A stretch of DNA of 36,211 bases from Psychrobium sp. (GCA_013214905.1 JABSRV010000015.1:1-36211), one strand, 5' to 3'. Counted from the stretch's first letter, positions 18,801-26,843 are shown. Made by a program: numbers and translations. The notes: generated by a model from the sequence alone, not told the origin.

Positions 18801-20349
18801 TCAGGTAATAGACAACCAGCGAATATTTAGTACCTATCATGGCAATGTTTCGCAACATGTTCGCCAGCGATTGAGCAGCGGTTTAGAATGGAGTGGTGAA
18901 GTTAAGGCAATAAAGCCGAGTGGTGATTATTACTTTATTGAGCTCAATATTAATCCTATGCGTGATGATGATGATGAAATCAGTCACTACGTGGCAGCAT
19001 TCTCTGATATCACCAAACGTAAAGAGACAGAGCAAGAACTTCGAAATTTATCAAATATAGATCCCTTGACTAAACTGCCAAATCGATCTTATTTTCAATA
19101 TGCACATCGTAATTTAATCAGGCGTAAGCAGCCTCATGCATTGCTCACCATGGACGTTGATAACTTTAAAAAAGTTAATGATTCTATGGGGCATGATGAA
19201 GGCGATAAATTGTTGTGCATGATCGCCGAGCGGATCGACAGTAAGATCGATTGTCAGCATTTATTATGCCGTTTGGGCGGCGATGAATTTGCGTTGTTAT
19301 TAGAAGATATCGATCAAATTAGCATGATCACTCAAGTATTGTACGAAATTGAGGTATCAATGCAGGCGCCTTTTTATCTTAATAATGAGGTACTGGTGAT
19401 GAGTGGTAGCATTGGCGTCGCTATTTATCCAGCCGACGGTGAAACGACTGAAAATATGCTGCAAAGCTCTGATACCGCGATGTATCATGCTAAATCTGAC
19501 CCCGGTTTTAGTTATCAGTTCTTTGACTCTTCAATGAACGAATCAGCAGTGCGTCGTTTGCATATAGAAAGTTTAATTCGTCAAGCCTTAAAGAATGATT
19601 GGTTTGAAGTATATTATCAGCCTAAAATTGACGTTAAGACGCGCCAAGTAACGGGCATGGAAGCGCTAGTGCGTTTAGTTCATCCTGAATTGGGTTTGAT
19701 CAGTCCAAACGAGTTTATACCCATTGCCGAAGATACGGGGCTTGTTATTGCAATTGGAGAGAAGGTATTAGATAAAGCCTGTTACGCCACCCAACAATGG
19801 CGTAAAAGCGGCTTGTTTAATGGCCGAGTCGCCATAAACTTGGCTGCGAAGCAATTTGCGCAAATTGATCTCATCCAGCGCATTGATCATATTTTAGAAT
19901 GCACCCAGTTACCGCTGGCTAATTTAGAGCTAGAAATCACTGAGGGCACTGTCATTGTTGATCCTGAGCTAGCGATAAAAACCATGCATAAACTGACCGA
20001 CAAAGGCATACATTTAGCGTTAGACGATTTTGGCACAGGATATTCGTCACTGACTTATTTAAAACGTTTCCCAATTCATACCTTAAAGATTGATAAAGCA
20101 TTTATTGATGATTTGGGTAAAGAGCAGGGTGAAAAGAACATGGTTGCCTCTATTATATCGATTGCCCATAACATGGGATTGTCGGTAGTCGCAGAAGGTG
20201 TAGAGAAAGAGGAACAGGTTGCTGCATTAGAGCAACTTAACTGTGAAACCATTCAAGGGTTTTACTTTAGCAGGCCATTGTCTGAAGATGATTTCACGGC
20301 AATGTTACTGCAACATAAAATGGAGAAAGAGAAAGCGTTATTAGTTTAA
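15898..20349 (+). CDS. Beta-propeller sensor diguanylate cyclase/phosphodiesterase (Reg_prop-Y_Y_Y-PAS-PAS-GGDEF-EAL)
   Basis: A 1,483-residue inner-membrane signalling protein. In order: signal/anchor (about 5-30); a periplasmic two-component-type propeller (about 45-640) with repeats such as GFLWLATQSGVVRFDG, NRLWVGTENGLNRYD and GQLWMSTDNGIIKVN; a Y_Y_Y domain (about 695-766; FYQYKIQGIDNDWI, GHYQLEIEA); a membrane helix (about 770-795); two PAS domains (about 811-912 and 925-1040); GGDEF with an intact GGDEF at 1127-1131; and EAL with the motif at 1255-1257 plus NLAAKQF, LEITEGT, DDFGTGYSSLTYL, KIDKAFI and EGVEKEEQ. Both catalytic sites look complete, so it may make and degrade c-di-GMP in response to a periplasmic ligand. 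It is the intact counterpart of the pseudogene at 3109-5720. The ATG follows AAAGTTGAG, a weak site. Confidence 0.9.
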   Translation: MQLIQIILRFTVLFSILVSVFASLSTSANNSVPSHLVKTITKINYFGIEHGLEQSTVFDLVQDRHGFLWLATQSGVVRFDGDKFRTFNVIQGGIAHNLIRTLFIDSKNRLWVGTENGLNRYDEINERFVSYNNRGLLDNKILSIYEDNNNRLWVSTGSAIHILREEGQKFEVLTFDINGDISLSPKQIMAIYQDEKGFIWLGAGREQNYLIDPLLNKLYLLEEENPLGLKIKNQSINQIIPYQNNEMLIISNREILKISQGRSIVLLKLQQQSEKLRRASFDAGGDLWVSSNEGISRYQLKDEKLLLLEHMSDSAAWSILKDKENTMWFGSHLKGLGQHTGRANYFKQFSAENNVLADNVVWSLGEDSHQNVWIAGNSSKLNKLNIRTREVSYFETKIEGGKTLALDKNGYIYIGSDQGLYRFDVTSEEFLGSKTKLSDKEVAYLTIHENHIYIGAWAEGLYRISLIQGDDQTHHRMLFSGKDIPYITTLISDNNMLYVGTLTGLLVIDSENDLFTEIQLLKNQRVSYVHVGKQGVYVSTGSDGVYLFSHDLTQLIKRYDKKTIKNSAIYSALSDEFGQLWMSTDNGIIKVNPNEKIEQFNLSDGLQGLDFNDNSALKGSDGNLYFGGVNGLNYIKPRPSGIINNQTPKLLFTEFSVFNKPVMIAESMENVVRLKQSIIHTPDITLNYSDYPFEFTFNLINYSQPDKVFYQYKIQGIDNDWIRSKDTKTATYTNLQFGHYQLEIEAYLKENGKKLASNKINIEILPPIWLSAMALSIYIMLLAIVAFVIFRVFCQRRQSAKALKLSAERLELSLWGSGDMMWDWDIVKDKMHLTKHWQQFDYEGLLDQKFSKIHPNDRSRVEVRLQKHLRGELKFFEANYRIKRKDEPEQWIWILDRAKVVSRSPELVPLRMTGTIRDITALKSAELTLNLQANVMAHISDAIYVLDLGFNVVEINKAFEKITGLMRVQVIDNQRIFSTYHGNVSQHVRQRLSSGLEWSGEVKAIKPSGDYYFIELNINPMRDDDDEISHYVAAFSDITKRKETEQELRNLSNIDPLTKLPNRSYFQYAHRNLIRRKQPHALLTMDVDNFKKVNDSMGHDEGDKLLCMIAERIDSKIDCQHLLCRLGGDEFALLLEDIDQISMITQVLYEIEVSMQAPFYLNNEVLVMSGSIGVAIYPADGETTENMLQSSDTAMYHAKSDPGFSYQFFDSSMNESAVRRLHIESLIRQALKNDWFEVYYQPKIDVKTRQVTGMEALVRLVHPELGLISPNEFIPIAEDTGLVIAIGEKVLDKACYATQQWRKSGLFNGRVAINLAAKQFAQIDLIQRIDHILECTQLPLANLELEITEGTVIVDPELAIKTMHKLTDKGIHLALDDFGTGYSSLTYLKRFPIHTLKIDKAFIDDLGKEQGEKNMVASIISIAHNMGLSVVAEGVEKEEQVAALEQLNCETIQGFYFSRPLSEDDFTAMLLQHKMEKEKALLV

Positions 20350-20445
20350 TCAGCATTAAGGACTAATTAAGTAAGCTATATTAATTAAAGTTGGCACGGA
20401 AGTAGCATTAAAGTATTTGACATGACAAATAAATGACAATCATTT

Positions 20446-20470
20446 ACTTTATTTTACTTTATTTTACTTT
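20446..20470 (+). repeat. 10-bp tandem repeat in the leader of the small repeat protein gene
   Basis: ACTTTATTTT occurs twice in a row (20446-20455, 20456-20465) and is followed by a partial third copy, ACTTT. It lies 10-35 bases before the chosen ATG at 20481. It may be slippage-prone sequence and could alter spacing between promoter and start. Confidence 0.6.
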
Positions 20471-20480
20471 GGGATTACTT

Positions 20481-20723
20481 ATGAAAACTTTATTACTTGC
20501 TTCTGCTTTAGGTCTTACTCTTTTAGCTACATCAGCTACTGCCGCTGTAAATACCGCTGAAACTTCTGTATGGCGTAAAATTGACATTGCTCCAGTAGCC
20601 GTTACTGATAATACTAAAACTGAAAAATCATCAGTATGGCGTAAAATTGATATCCGCCCTGTTGCTGCGAACAATACAACAAAAGCAGAAAAAACTGCGG
20701 TATGGCGTAAAATTGACATCTAA
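20481..20723 (+). CDS. Small secreted protein of VWRKIDI repeats, unknown function
   Basis: An 80-residue protein from the ATG at 20481. Residues 1-21 are a signal peptide (MKTLLLASALGLTLLATSAT, then A; cleavage near SATA). From residue 29 on it consists only of a 22-residue repeat: SVWRKIDIAPVA plus a linker ending KTEKS (29-50), SVWRKIDIRPVA plus KAEKT (51-72), and a final AVWRKIDI (73-80) on which the protein ends. The core is invariant while the linkers diverge (VTDNT versus ANNTT). An in-frame ATG at 20433 would prepend a hydrophobic stretch, but the classical signal starts at 20481; the ribosome site is weak for both. It has its own terminator, so it appears monocistronic. No family is recognised. 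It could be a peptide precursor, a periplasmic binder or a surface protein; none can be preferred. Confidence 0.7.
   Translation: MKTLLLASALGLTLLATSATAAVNTAETSVWRKIDIAPVAVTDNTKTEKSSVWRKIDIRPVAANNTTKAEKTAVWRKIDI
20565..20720 (+). repeat. 66-bp in-frame tandem repeats (2.4 copies)
   Basis: Units at 20565-20630, 20631-20696 and a partial one at 20697-20720 encode the VWRKIDI repeats. The GTATGGCGTAAAATTGA core is identical in all three, whereas the linker halves have diverged. Confidence 0.85.
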
Positions 20724-20798
20724 TCACTATTTGATATGTCAGGCTAACAAAAAAATCAGTTAGCGTGATAATGTATCAATCGTGAAACGTATAAAAAG

Positions 20799-20821
20799 AA
20801 GAGCCGATGGCTCTTTTTTTA
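20799..20821 (+). terminator. Intrinsic terminator after the repeat protein gene
   Basis: A stem AAGAGCC-GAT-GGCTCTT is followed by an unbroken run of T. It lies 76 bases beyond the repeat-protein stop and precedes the convergent anmK. Confidence 0.85.
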
Positions 20822-20907
20822 TGTTTAGATTTTAAGACATTACACAAAAGTGATAGAACATACCACTAGAAAGGTTGGTAAGCAGACAATTATTGCCACT
20901 ATAGTAC

Positions 20908-22029
20908 TTAATTTGCCGGGTAAAAAGCGCCTAAAATTGCCGCTTTATTGGCACCTGTAACGCGTGGTAGATTACTGGTTAATTTATTGATAAAACAATA
21001 GGCTAACCAAGAAAATGCAATGCCTTCTACCCACTGTGGCGCCAGGCCAAGGTCATCAGTAGAACCCACATCAGTCAATGGCATTAATTGCTTGAGTCGC
21101 GTCAATAAATCGTCATTAAAAACACCACCACCGCAAACATAAAGTTTATTAACCTGTGCTAATGGCAATATAGATTGGGCAATGGACTGAGCCGTCAGTT
21201 GAGCCAAGGTCGCTTGCACATCTTGTGGCGCTAAGTGGTTAAACTGTTGCAGTTGCTGCGTTAGCCAACGTGCGTTAAATAATTCTCGTCCGGTGCTTTT
21301 AGGCGCCGCTTTGGCAAAATATGGCTCGTCTAACATGTGCTGTAATAGCGCCTCATTAACCGCGCCGGTTGCCGCCCATTGTCCGCCATCATCATAAGGT
21401 TGCTGATGATGTTTTTTGTGCCAATAATCGAGCAGCGTATTGCCAGGGCCCGTATCAAAACCAAGTGTCTTGTCGGGATCCTTATCAAGCAATGTAATAT
21501 TAGCGATACCGCCAATATTTAAAATCACTCTATTTTCAACCTTGCTTTGAAATAGCTGTTGGTGAAAAGCTGGCACTAGTGGTGCGCCTTGTCCGCCTAA
21601 CGCAATGTCTTTACGACGAAAATCAGCGACAGTATCGATGTTTGTCATTACCGCAATGGTGCTAGCATCACCTATTTGCATTGAAAAAGGGTATTGGGCA
21701 TCGGGCATATGACGGACGGTTTGGCCGTGAGAGCCAATGGCAATTATTTGACTAGCTTCTATGCCAGCGTGATGCAATAACTCGATGGTAGCGAAGGCAA
21801 ATAATTCACCACAAGCGCGATCGCATTGCCCCAATAAATTAATATCGTTGCATTGGGGGTCGGCTAAGCGATGTAATTTTTCTAGCAGGGACGGGGTTAT
21901 CGGTTTGTCGTGACTAGCAATAAGTTTAGGAATGCCACTGGCGAAATCAACTAAGACCGCGTCAACGCCATCCATGCTGGTGCCCGACATCAAACCTACA
22001 TAATATTGAGGTGCGGCGCTATTACTCAT
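20908..22029 (-). CDS. anmK: Anhydro-N-acetylmuramic acid kinase
   Basis: A 373-residue cytoplasmic ASKHA-fold kinase that converts 1,6-anhydro-MurNAc and ATP to MurNAc-6-phosphate in peptidoglycan recycling. Signatures: GLMSGTSMDGVDAVLVDF at the N-terminus, AIGSHGQTVRH, VADFRRKDIALGGQGAPLVP, ILNIGGIANIT, GFDTGPGNTLLD and VCGGGVFNDDLL. Length matches E. coli AnmK (369). Its start overlaps the end of the upstream mepM-like gene by 8 bases, so the two are cotranscribed and probably translationally coupled. MltD in the same block makes the anhydro product this enzyme consumes. Confidence 0.95.
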   Translation of the reverse strand: MSNSAAPQYYVGLMSGTSMDGVDAVLVDFASGIPKLIASHDKPITPSLLEKLHRLADPQCNDINLLGQCDRACGELFAFATIELLHHAGIEASQIIAIGSHGQTVRHMPDAQYPFSMQIGDASTIAVMTNIDTVADFRRKDIALGGQGAPLVPAFHQQLFQSKVENRVILNIGGIANITLLDKDPDKTLGFDTGPGNTLLDYWHKKHHQQPYDDGGQWAATGAVNEALLQHMLDEPYFAKAAPKSTGRELFNARWLTQQLQQFNHLAPQDVQATLAQLTAQSIAQSILPLAQVNKLYVCGGGVFNDDLLTRLKQLMPLTDVGSTDDLGLAPQWVEGIAFSWLAYCFINKLTSNLPRVTGANKAAILGAFYPAN

Positions 22030-23428
22030 TGCTAGCTAGCATAATGCGTTTATTGGTGGCTAGTTGCGCCATCCTATTATTCGCGATGCTTAAGAATGCA
22101 GCTTTTTGTTTTTTCGCCAGTGATTGTGATTTTGGTAATTTAACCGTGCGCGGATTACGGTGAGATCCGTTAACCAAAAACTCATAATGTAAGTGGGCGC
22201 CGGTGACTCGTCCGGTAGAACCCACAGTACCAATGCGTTGGCCTTGCTTAACCTTGGCGCCTTTTTTGACGTACTTTTTGGTTAAATGCAGGTATTTGGT
22301 TAGATACTTTTCACCGTGTTTAATGAAAACGTAATTACCATTATATTTACTATATGCCGACGCTATTACGGTTCCTGATCCGGCTGCCATTACCGGTGTA
22401 CCGCGCTTCGCTGCGTAATCAATGCCGTTATGGGCACGAATTTTACCAGTGACTGGATGCTTGCGGCGTGGATTGAAATTAGAACTAATATAGTTAAATT
22501 TTACCGGTGTGCGTAGAAATGCTTTACGCATGCTGCGCCCTGTCGCTGAATAATATTCGCCATCAGTATGTCTAATTGCTTGATAACTTTGACCTTGGTT
22601 GATGAACTCTGCCGCCAAAATGTTACCGGTCTTTACTTCAACGCCATCTAAAAACTTGCTTTCATAGATAATATTAAATTGATCACCTTTACGAATATCT
22701 AAGGCGAAATCGATATCCCAACCAAAAATATTAGCCAAATTCATGATCAAAGAAGCTTCAATGCCAGCTTCTATACCTGCATTCCAAAAATTACTACTGA
22801 TAACGGCGCTGGCCATTTTCTCACGAGTTTCTAATTGAGCGGTAAATTGAGACGCTTGATAGCCAGTATCTGTTTTGACAATTTCTAAGCGATTAATAAA
22901 ATCTTGTTGGTAGGTAAGCTTAATCAGTTGTTTTTTTGCGTTAGCGCCAAAATGAATAATTTGTCCCGGCATTATTTTTTTGAGGCTAGCGGTTGCTTTG
23001 CCAAGACTGGTAATACGATGCAGGGTTGTGGCGCTAAAACCAGCACGAGAGAATATTAAAGCTAAATTGTCACCGGACTTCACTTTCACTTGCTGCCAAG
23101 TCAACTTGTCGGCTGGCTCAAGGTCGATAGCTTGGTCGTTATTAACCGTCACCAACGAATCTTTACTGTGTGTTGTGCGCAACTTAGTCGCGGTATTTGC
23201 AGGCGTTGGCTGGGCCAAATTAATCGCAGAGCCGACCTCACCATCATTCATTTGCTGTGGCATACGCACTTCATAACGAGTGGCTATGGCAAGTGAATCT
23301 TCGCCGCCAGATATTTTAGACGCCTTGGCATCTTCACTGGGCAGTAAAAATAAAAGGCCAGTAATCACACAGACAGTAATTAGCAACTGTTTATGGCGAC
23401 GTGGCAATTGATGATAAATATGAGTCAT
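22022..23428 (-). CDS. mepM: M23 family murein DD-endopeptidase (MepM-like)
   Basis: A 468-residue, membrane-anchored periplasmic hydrolase that cleaves peptidoglycan cross-links. A membrane segment (LLITVCVITGLLFLLPS) follows a short basic N-terminus. An OapA/LysM-like region (WQVKVKSGDNLALIFSRAGF) and a central MepM-type domain (NFWNAGIEAGIEASLIMNLA) follow. The C-terminal M23 domain has HNGIDYAAKRGTPVMA (His and Asp zinc ligands) and GAHLHYEFL (HxH), all intact. Its gene is upstream of anmK with an 8-base overlap. Upstream, the ~290 bases to uvrY hold a palindromic repeat element and no gene. Confidence 0.92.
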   Translation of the reverse strand: MTHIYHQLPRRHKQLLITVCVITGLLFLLPSEDAKASKISGGEDSLAIATRYEVRMPQQMNDGEVGSAINLAQPTPANTATKLRTTHSKDSLVTVNNDQAIDLEPADKLTWQQVKVKSGDNLALIFSRAGFSATTLHRITSLGKATASLKKIMPGQIIHFGANAKKQLIKLTYQQDFINRLEIVKTDTGYQASQFTAQLETREKMASAVISSNFWNAGIEAGIEASLIMNLANIFGWDIDFALDIRKGDQFNIIYESKFLDGVEVKTGNILAAEFINQGQSYQAIRHTDGEYYSATGRSMRKAFLRTPVKFNYISSNFNPRRKHPVTGKIRAHNGIDYAAKRGTPVMAAGSGTVIASAYSKYNGNYVFIKHGEKYLTKYLHLTKKYVKKGAKVKQGQRIGTVGSTGRVTGAHLHYEFLVNGSHRNPRTVKLPKSQSLAKKQKAAFLSIANNRMAQLATNKRIMLASNE

Positions 23429-23577
23429 GACTTAAAACAAACCTTACAATAAAATTTAAAAAGGGTGCTAAACCGTGCCGTTTAATATTCAATTCCGCTC
23501 TTTAATCGCGTAAGATTAGCAGCTTTATGTATATCCTTAAACCTATAAGCATCTTTTGAACCAACAAAATGCTACTT

Positions 23578-23720
23578 TATACCCAAAATCATTGGAATTG
23601 CAGTGAAGCCGTCAAGGTTCGAATCGCCTGAGCTTATTGAGCCCTTAGCCAGTAAAAGCTAAGTAATTGTGATTCGAATCCGCCGACAATAAAACTGCGG
23701 TTTCAAGGGTAACGGGTATA
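23578..23720 (+). repeat. Palindromic dispersed intergenic element (REP/MITE-like), copy 2
   Basis: The first 28 bases (TATACCCAAAATCATTGG and on) are identical to the reverse complement of 881-908. The right end, read on the minus strand (TACCCGTTACCCTTG, GCGGATTCGAATCAC), mirrors the left end (TACCCAAAATCATTGG, AAGGTTCGAATCGC), so the ~143-base unit is an imperfect long palindrome. It has no coding capacity. It lies between uvrY and mepM and could fold as an RNA hairpin ending the uvrY transcript. Confidence 0.65.
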
Positions 23721-23721
23721 G

Positions 23722-24366
23722 TTACAACTTTGCGGTATCTAAAATACCGTGGCGGATCGCCAAATGCGTTAATTCAACGTCACCGTTAACTTCTAATTTA
23801 CTAAACAAACGATAACGATAAGAATTGACTGTTTTAGGACTTAGGCTTAATTGCTCCGAAATATCGGTAACCTTTTGCCCAGAGGTAATCATCATCATAA
23901 TTTGTAACTCACGCTCTGACAACGCTTGAAACGGATTGTCTTGCGAAGGTTTAAATTGGCTAAGCGCCATTTGCTGGGCAATTTCTGGTGACAGATATCG
24001 TTGTCCCGCTTTAACTTGTCTGATGGCATTAATCATTTCTATCGGCGCAGCGCCTTTGGTTAGATAACCTGCGGCACCAGCCTGCATAACTTTTGTTGGG
24101 TATGGTTCTTCGCCATGGATACTGATCACAATCACTTTAACGTCTGGATTTAGACGCAAAATACGACGTGTAGCTTCAATCCCGCCTATGCCTGGCATGT
24201 TCATGTCCATTAATACAATATCAGTATCGTTATTACGACACCATTGCACGGCAATTTCACCAGAATCGGCTTCACCAACAACCTTTATGCCACGAACATC
24301 TTCTAACAGGCGTCTAATGCCAGTTCGTACCAATTCATGGTCGTCGACCAAAAAAACATTTATCAA
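23722..24366 (-). CDS. uvrY: UvrY/GacA-type response regulator
   Basis: A 214-residue response regulator. The receiver domain (1-120) has the acidic pair DD at 8-9, the phospho-acceptor Asp at 54 (VLMDMNMPGIGG) and the Lys in GYLTKGA. The LuxR-type helix-turn-helix (about 145-205) has LSERELQIMMMITSGQKVTD, LSLSPKTVNSYRYRLFSKL and ELTHLAIRHG, diagnostic of UvrY/GacA. With the BarA/GacS kinase this regulator activates small RNAs that titrate CsrA, switching carbon metabolism, biofilm and motility. In enterics uvrC follows uvrY; here a repeat element and mepM follow instead. It is 188 bases downstream of mltD. Confidence 0.93.
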   Translation of the reverse strand: MINVFLVDDHELVRTGIRRLLEDVRGIKVVGEADSGEIAVQWCRNNDTDIVLMDMNMPGIGGIEATRRILRLNPDVKVIVISIHGEEPYPTKVMQAGAAGYLTKGAAPIEMINAIRQVKAGQRYLSPEIAQQMALSQFKPSQDNPFQALSERELQIMMMITSGQKVTDISEQLSLSPKTVNSYRYRLFSKLEVNGDVELTHLAIRHGILDTAKL

Positions 24367-24554
24367 TTCGTTCCCCTTATGCCGTTGTTTTCAATGGCTA
24401 AAGATATAATTTCAGGGTATTACAACAATCCGTTACCACAACGCTATCGCTGACAATTCAATCAGTTAACTGCCCGCGAATGATAGTATGACCGTTTTTT
24501 GGTGGCGTGTCTGCAATTACAACTGATAAAAGTGCATTAGCACTAACAATTGCA

Positions 24555-25883
24555 TTATAAAATGATCTTTAACCGTTGCTTTGGTTGCAGTGGATTGTTA
24601 GTCGACAAACGATTCCAGCGCACTATATCTTGCACTTTTACCTTATATTTTCGACTTATATTCCACAAGTTGTCCCCGTTTTTCACAATGTAAACTAATC
24701 GCTCTTTTCTCACCTTAGCGCTTTGCCATGGGTGCAGCTGTGCACTCACGTACGGCACAACTAACGTTTGGCCAATTCTAATTCGACTTGATGACAATCG
24801 ATTTAGTTTTTTTATGCCCTCTACCGTTGTGCCAACCCGCCGCGCAATCACACTTAAGCTATCGCCTGATTTAACGACATGGCGATGCCAGCGAAACCAA
24901 TCTTTTTTATTTATTGACTCCAGTTTTTGTCTAAATTTACTTTCCACCACTGCAGGGATCATTAACTGGTATTGACGATTGGGTGCGGTAGCCCATCTAT
25001 TATATGCAGGATTAAGACGCAGCAATTGTTTAGGAGTCATATTGGCCCACTCTGCCGCCAATGTAAGATCGAGCTGACTATCAAGTTCTATCAACGCCAC
25101 CGCTGGCTTATTAGCGATAGGGGTAAATGTATAATTGAGCGCCTTAGCATGTTGTAATATATCTGCGATCGCTAGCAATTTCGGCACAAAATCAGACGTT
25201 TCTGACGGCAAACGCAGCGACCAGAAATCAATAGGCTTATGCTCTCGTTTATTTTTCTTGATCGCTCTACCTACGCGCCCTTCCCCCGAATTAAACGCGG
25301 CAATCGCATTAAGCCAATCTTGACCTAAGGTTTTGTGGAAGAACTGAAAATAATCTAATGCAGCGCGAGTTGATTGCACAATGTCACGTCGATCATCAAC
25401 CCACCAGTTTTGGTGCAAGTCAAAGCGCTCACCTGAGATAGGCATAAACTGCCATAAGCCAACCGCTTTTTTATGTGATACGCCATAGGGAATATATGCG
25501 CTTTCAACAATAGGCAGTAGCGCGAGTTCTACTGGCATGTTGCGCTTTTCCAGCTCGGTCACAATGTAATATAGAAAAGGTTCGGCGCGTTTGGAGATAG
25601 TCACCATAAAATTAGGATGACTTAAATAATATTGTCGCCATTTCTCAACGGCCTTATTGCGCGGTACTTTAATACTTAACTGACTGCGTATACGCTGCCA
25701 CACATCGTCATGTTGATGAGGTTTTTTGGCGATAATAACAGGCTGACCTATCGGTTCTTTAATGAATTCAGGTACATTAACCACCTTTTTTTCCACTGTT
25801 GTTACCGATTGCGGCGTTTGCTGACACGCACTAATGCTCAGTAACAAACTCAATGTTAAGGTTACTAATAAAGGTTTTTTCAT
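24555..25883 (-). CDS. mltD: Membrane-bound lytic murein transglycosylase D
   Basis: A 442-residue lipoprotein from the ATG at 25883 (MKKPLLVTLTLSLLLSISAC, Cys at 20), preceded by AAAGAA. The lytic transglycosylase domain has the catalytic Glu in ALLPIVESAYIPYG, then KKAVGLWQFMPISG and AIAAFNSGEGRVGRAI. Two LysM domains end the protein (VVKSGDSLSVIARRVGTT with IRIGQTLVVP; VKNGDNLWNISRKYKVKVQD). It cleaves the MurNAc-GlcNAc bond with 1,6-anhydro ring formation. It starts 41 bases after the esterase stop, so it is likely the last gene of the blaI-led operon. Confidence 0.94.
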   Translation of the reverse strand: MKKPLLVTLTLSLLLSISACQQTPQSVTTVEKKVVNVPEFIKEPIGQPVIIAKKPHQHDDVWQRIRSQLSIKVPRNKAVEKWRQYYLSHPNFMVTISKRAEPFLYYIVTELEKRNMPVELALLPIVESAYIPYGVSHKKAVGLWQFMPISGERFDLHQNWWVDDRRDIVQSTRAALDYFQFFHKTLGQDWLNAIAAFNSGEGRVGRAIKKNKREHKPIDFWSLRLPSETSDFVPKLLAIADILQHAKALNYTFTPIANKPAVALIELDSQLDLTLAAEWANMTPKQLLRLNPAYNRWATAPNRQYQLMIPAVVESKFRQKLESINKKDWFRWHRHVVKSGDSLSVIARRVGTTVEGIKKLNRLSSSRIRIGQTLVVPYVSAQLHPWQSAKVRKERLVYIVKNGDNLWNISRKYKVKVQDIVRWNRLSTNNPLQPKQRLKIIL

Positions 25884-25923
25884 GGATAAATTCTTTTTAT
25901 TGTAATGTAAAATGGAATGCAAA

Positions 25924-26811
25924 CTATCGCGGCGCGCAATCGCTCGCCACTTTACAGTGACCTAACGCCCAATACAATCCTTGAATGGCAGTGGTTGGGA
26001 ATGCGGTTTGATGATTGGCACCAGCAATAATTACCAATTTTGTGTGCAAGTTTGGTTGCTGCCACGCCGCCATGTTGTGATAAAATGTTTTCGCGTCTTG
26101 CACCATGTCATAATGACTCTCTTGTTTTTTGTTTTCGCGATCACCTATCGCAATAAACACATTGGCATTAATGCTTGGCATGTTCTTTTTAAATTGTTGC
26201 TCTAAACGAAAGATAAATTGATCATTAAACCAAAATGATGGGCTGCCCAAAATGTAGTTTTTAAATAGCTGCGGTTTAGTCATCAACATGTAAGCGCCAA
26301 ATAGCCCCCCTAATGAATTGCCAACAAAGGTACGGTTACTCTTATCAACTCGGTAGTTATCTGCCATGTATTTAAAGACGACATTTTCAATGAACGCCAT
26401 ATGCAGGGGCGCGCCTCCGGTTTCTTTACGCCACGATAATGCCTTAATTGGCGTGTAATCAAACACTCGGCTATGATCACGTTTTGATCTTTTGGCATAA
26501 GAAATACCGACAATGATCGCTTGATCCATTTTTTTCACATTCATTGGATAGCGTGTCGCGCCAGAAACGATTTGAAAGGCGTATAACGCATCGGTTAAAT
26601 AGATCACCGGATACTTTTTGTCACTATTTTGGGTGTATGTTTTTGGTAATTTGATAAACAATGGATATACCCGTTTACTCACGGGATCGGTAACATCGAT
26701 GACTGCGCTGCGCGGTATGCTAAAGGCTTGCTCATTTGCCATTGTAGATGGGCTAAACGAGCATAAAAACATGATCAATAATAACGATGTAATGGCAGTT
26801 AAATGTGACAA
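25924..26811 (-). CDS. Secreted esterase-like alpha/beta hydrolase (COG2819 type)
   Basis: A 295-residue exported protein. The start is TTG at 26811, with AAGGA seven bases before it. A signal peptide follows (TSLLLIMFLCSFSPSTMA). The body resembles siderophore-esterase/esterase-D-like hydrolases: KKYPVIYLTDALYAF, the nucleophile elbow GNSLGG, ILGSPSFWFND, a Glu/Asp region FIAIGDREN and a late His in GANHQTAF. Reported substrates in this group range from enterobactin esters to acyl esters. In this context, an ester on wall or surface polymers is conceivable but unproven. It lies 33 bases after the M56-M23 gene and 41 before mltD. Confidence 0.82.
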   Translation of the reverse strand: MSHLTAITSLLLIMFLCSFSPSTMANEQAFSIPRSAVIDVTDPVSKRVYPLFIKLPKTYTQNSDKKYPVIYLTDALYAFQIVSGATRYPMNVKKMDQAIIVGISYAKRSKRDHSRVFDYTPIKALSWRKETGGAPLHMAFIENVVFKYMADNYRVDKSNRTFVGNSLGGLFGAYMLMTKPQLFKNYILGSPSFWFNDQFIFRLEQQFKKNMPSINANVFIAIGDRENKKQESHYDMVQDAKTFYHNMAAWQQPNLHTKLVIIAGANHQTAFPTTAIQGLYWALGHCKVASDCAPR

Positions 26812-26843
26812 AGAAAATTCCTTAAACGCTAATGAGTAAATAA

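Noticed and set aside
20459-20719. 86-codon minus-strand frame opposite the VWRKIDI gene, itself repetitive
   Set aside because: Its repeats are only the mirror of the plus-strand repeats; the plus frame has the signal peptide and terminator.
20565-20720. CRISPR-like array
   Set aside because: The repeats are in frame within a signal-peptide-bearing CDS and the 'spacers' are diverged copies of each other.
23578-23720. CRISPR repeat or tRNA-like structure
   Set aside because: There is one palindrome only, with no regularly spaced units and no cloverleaf; it fits a REP/MITE-like element better.
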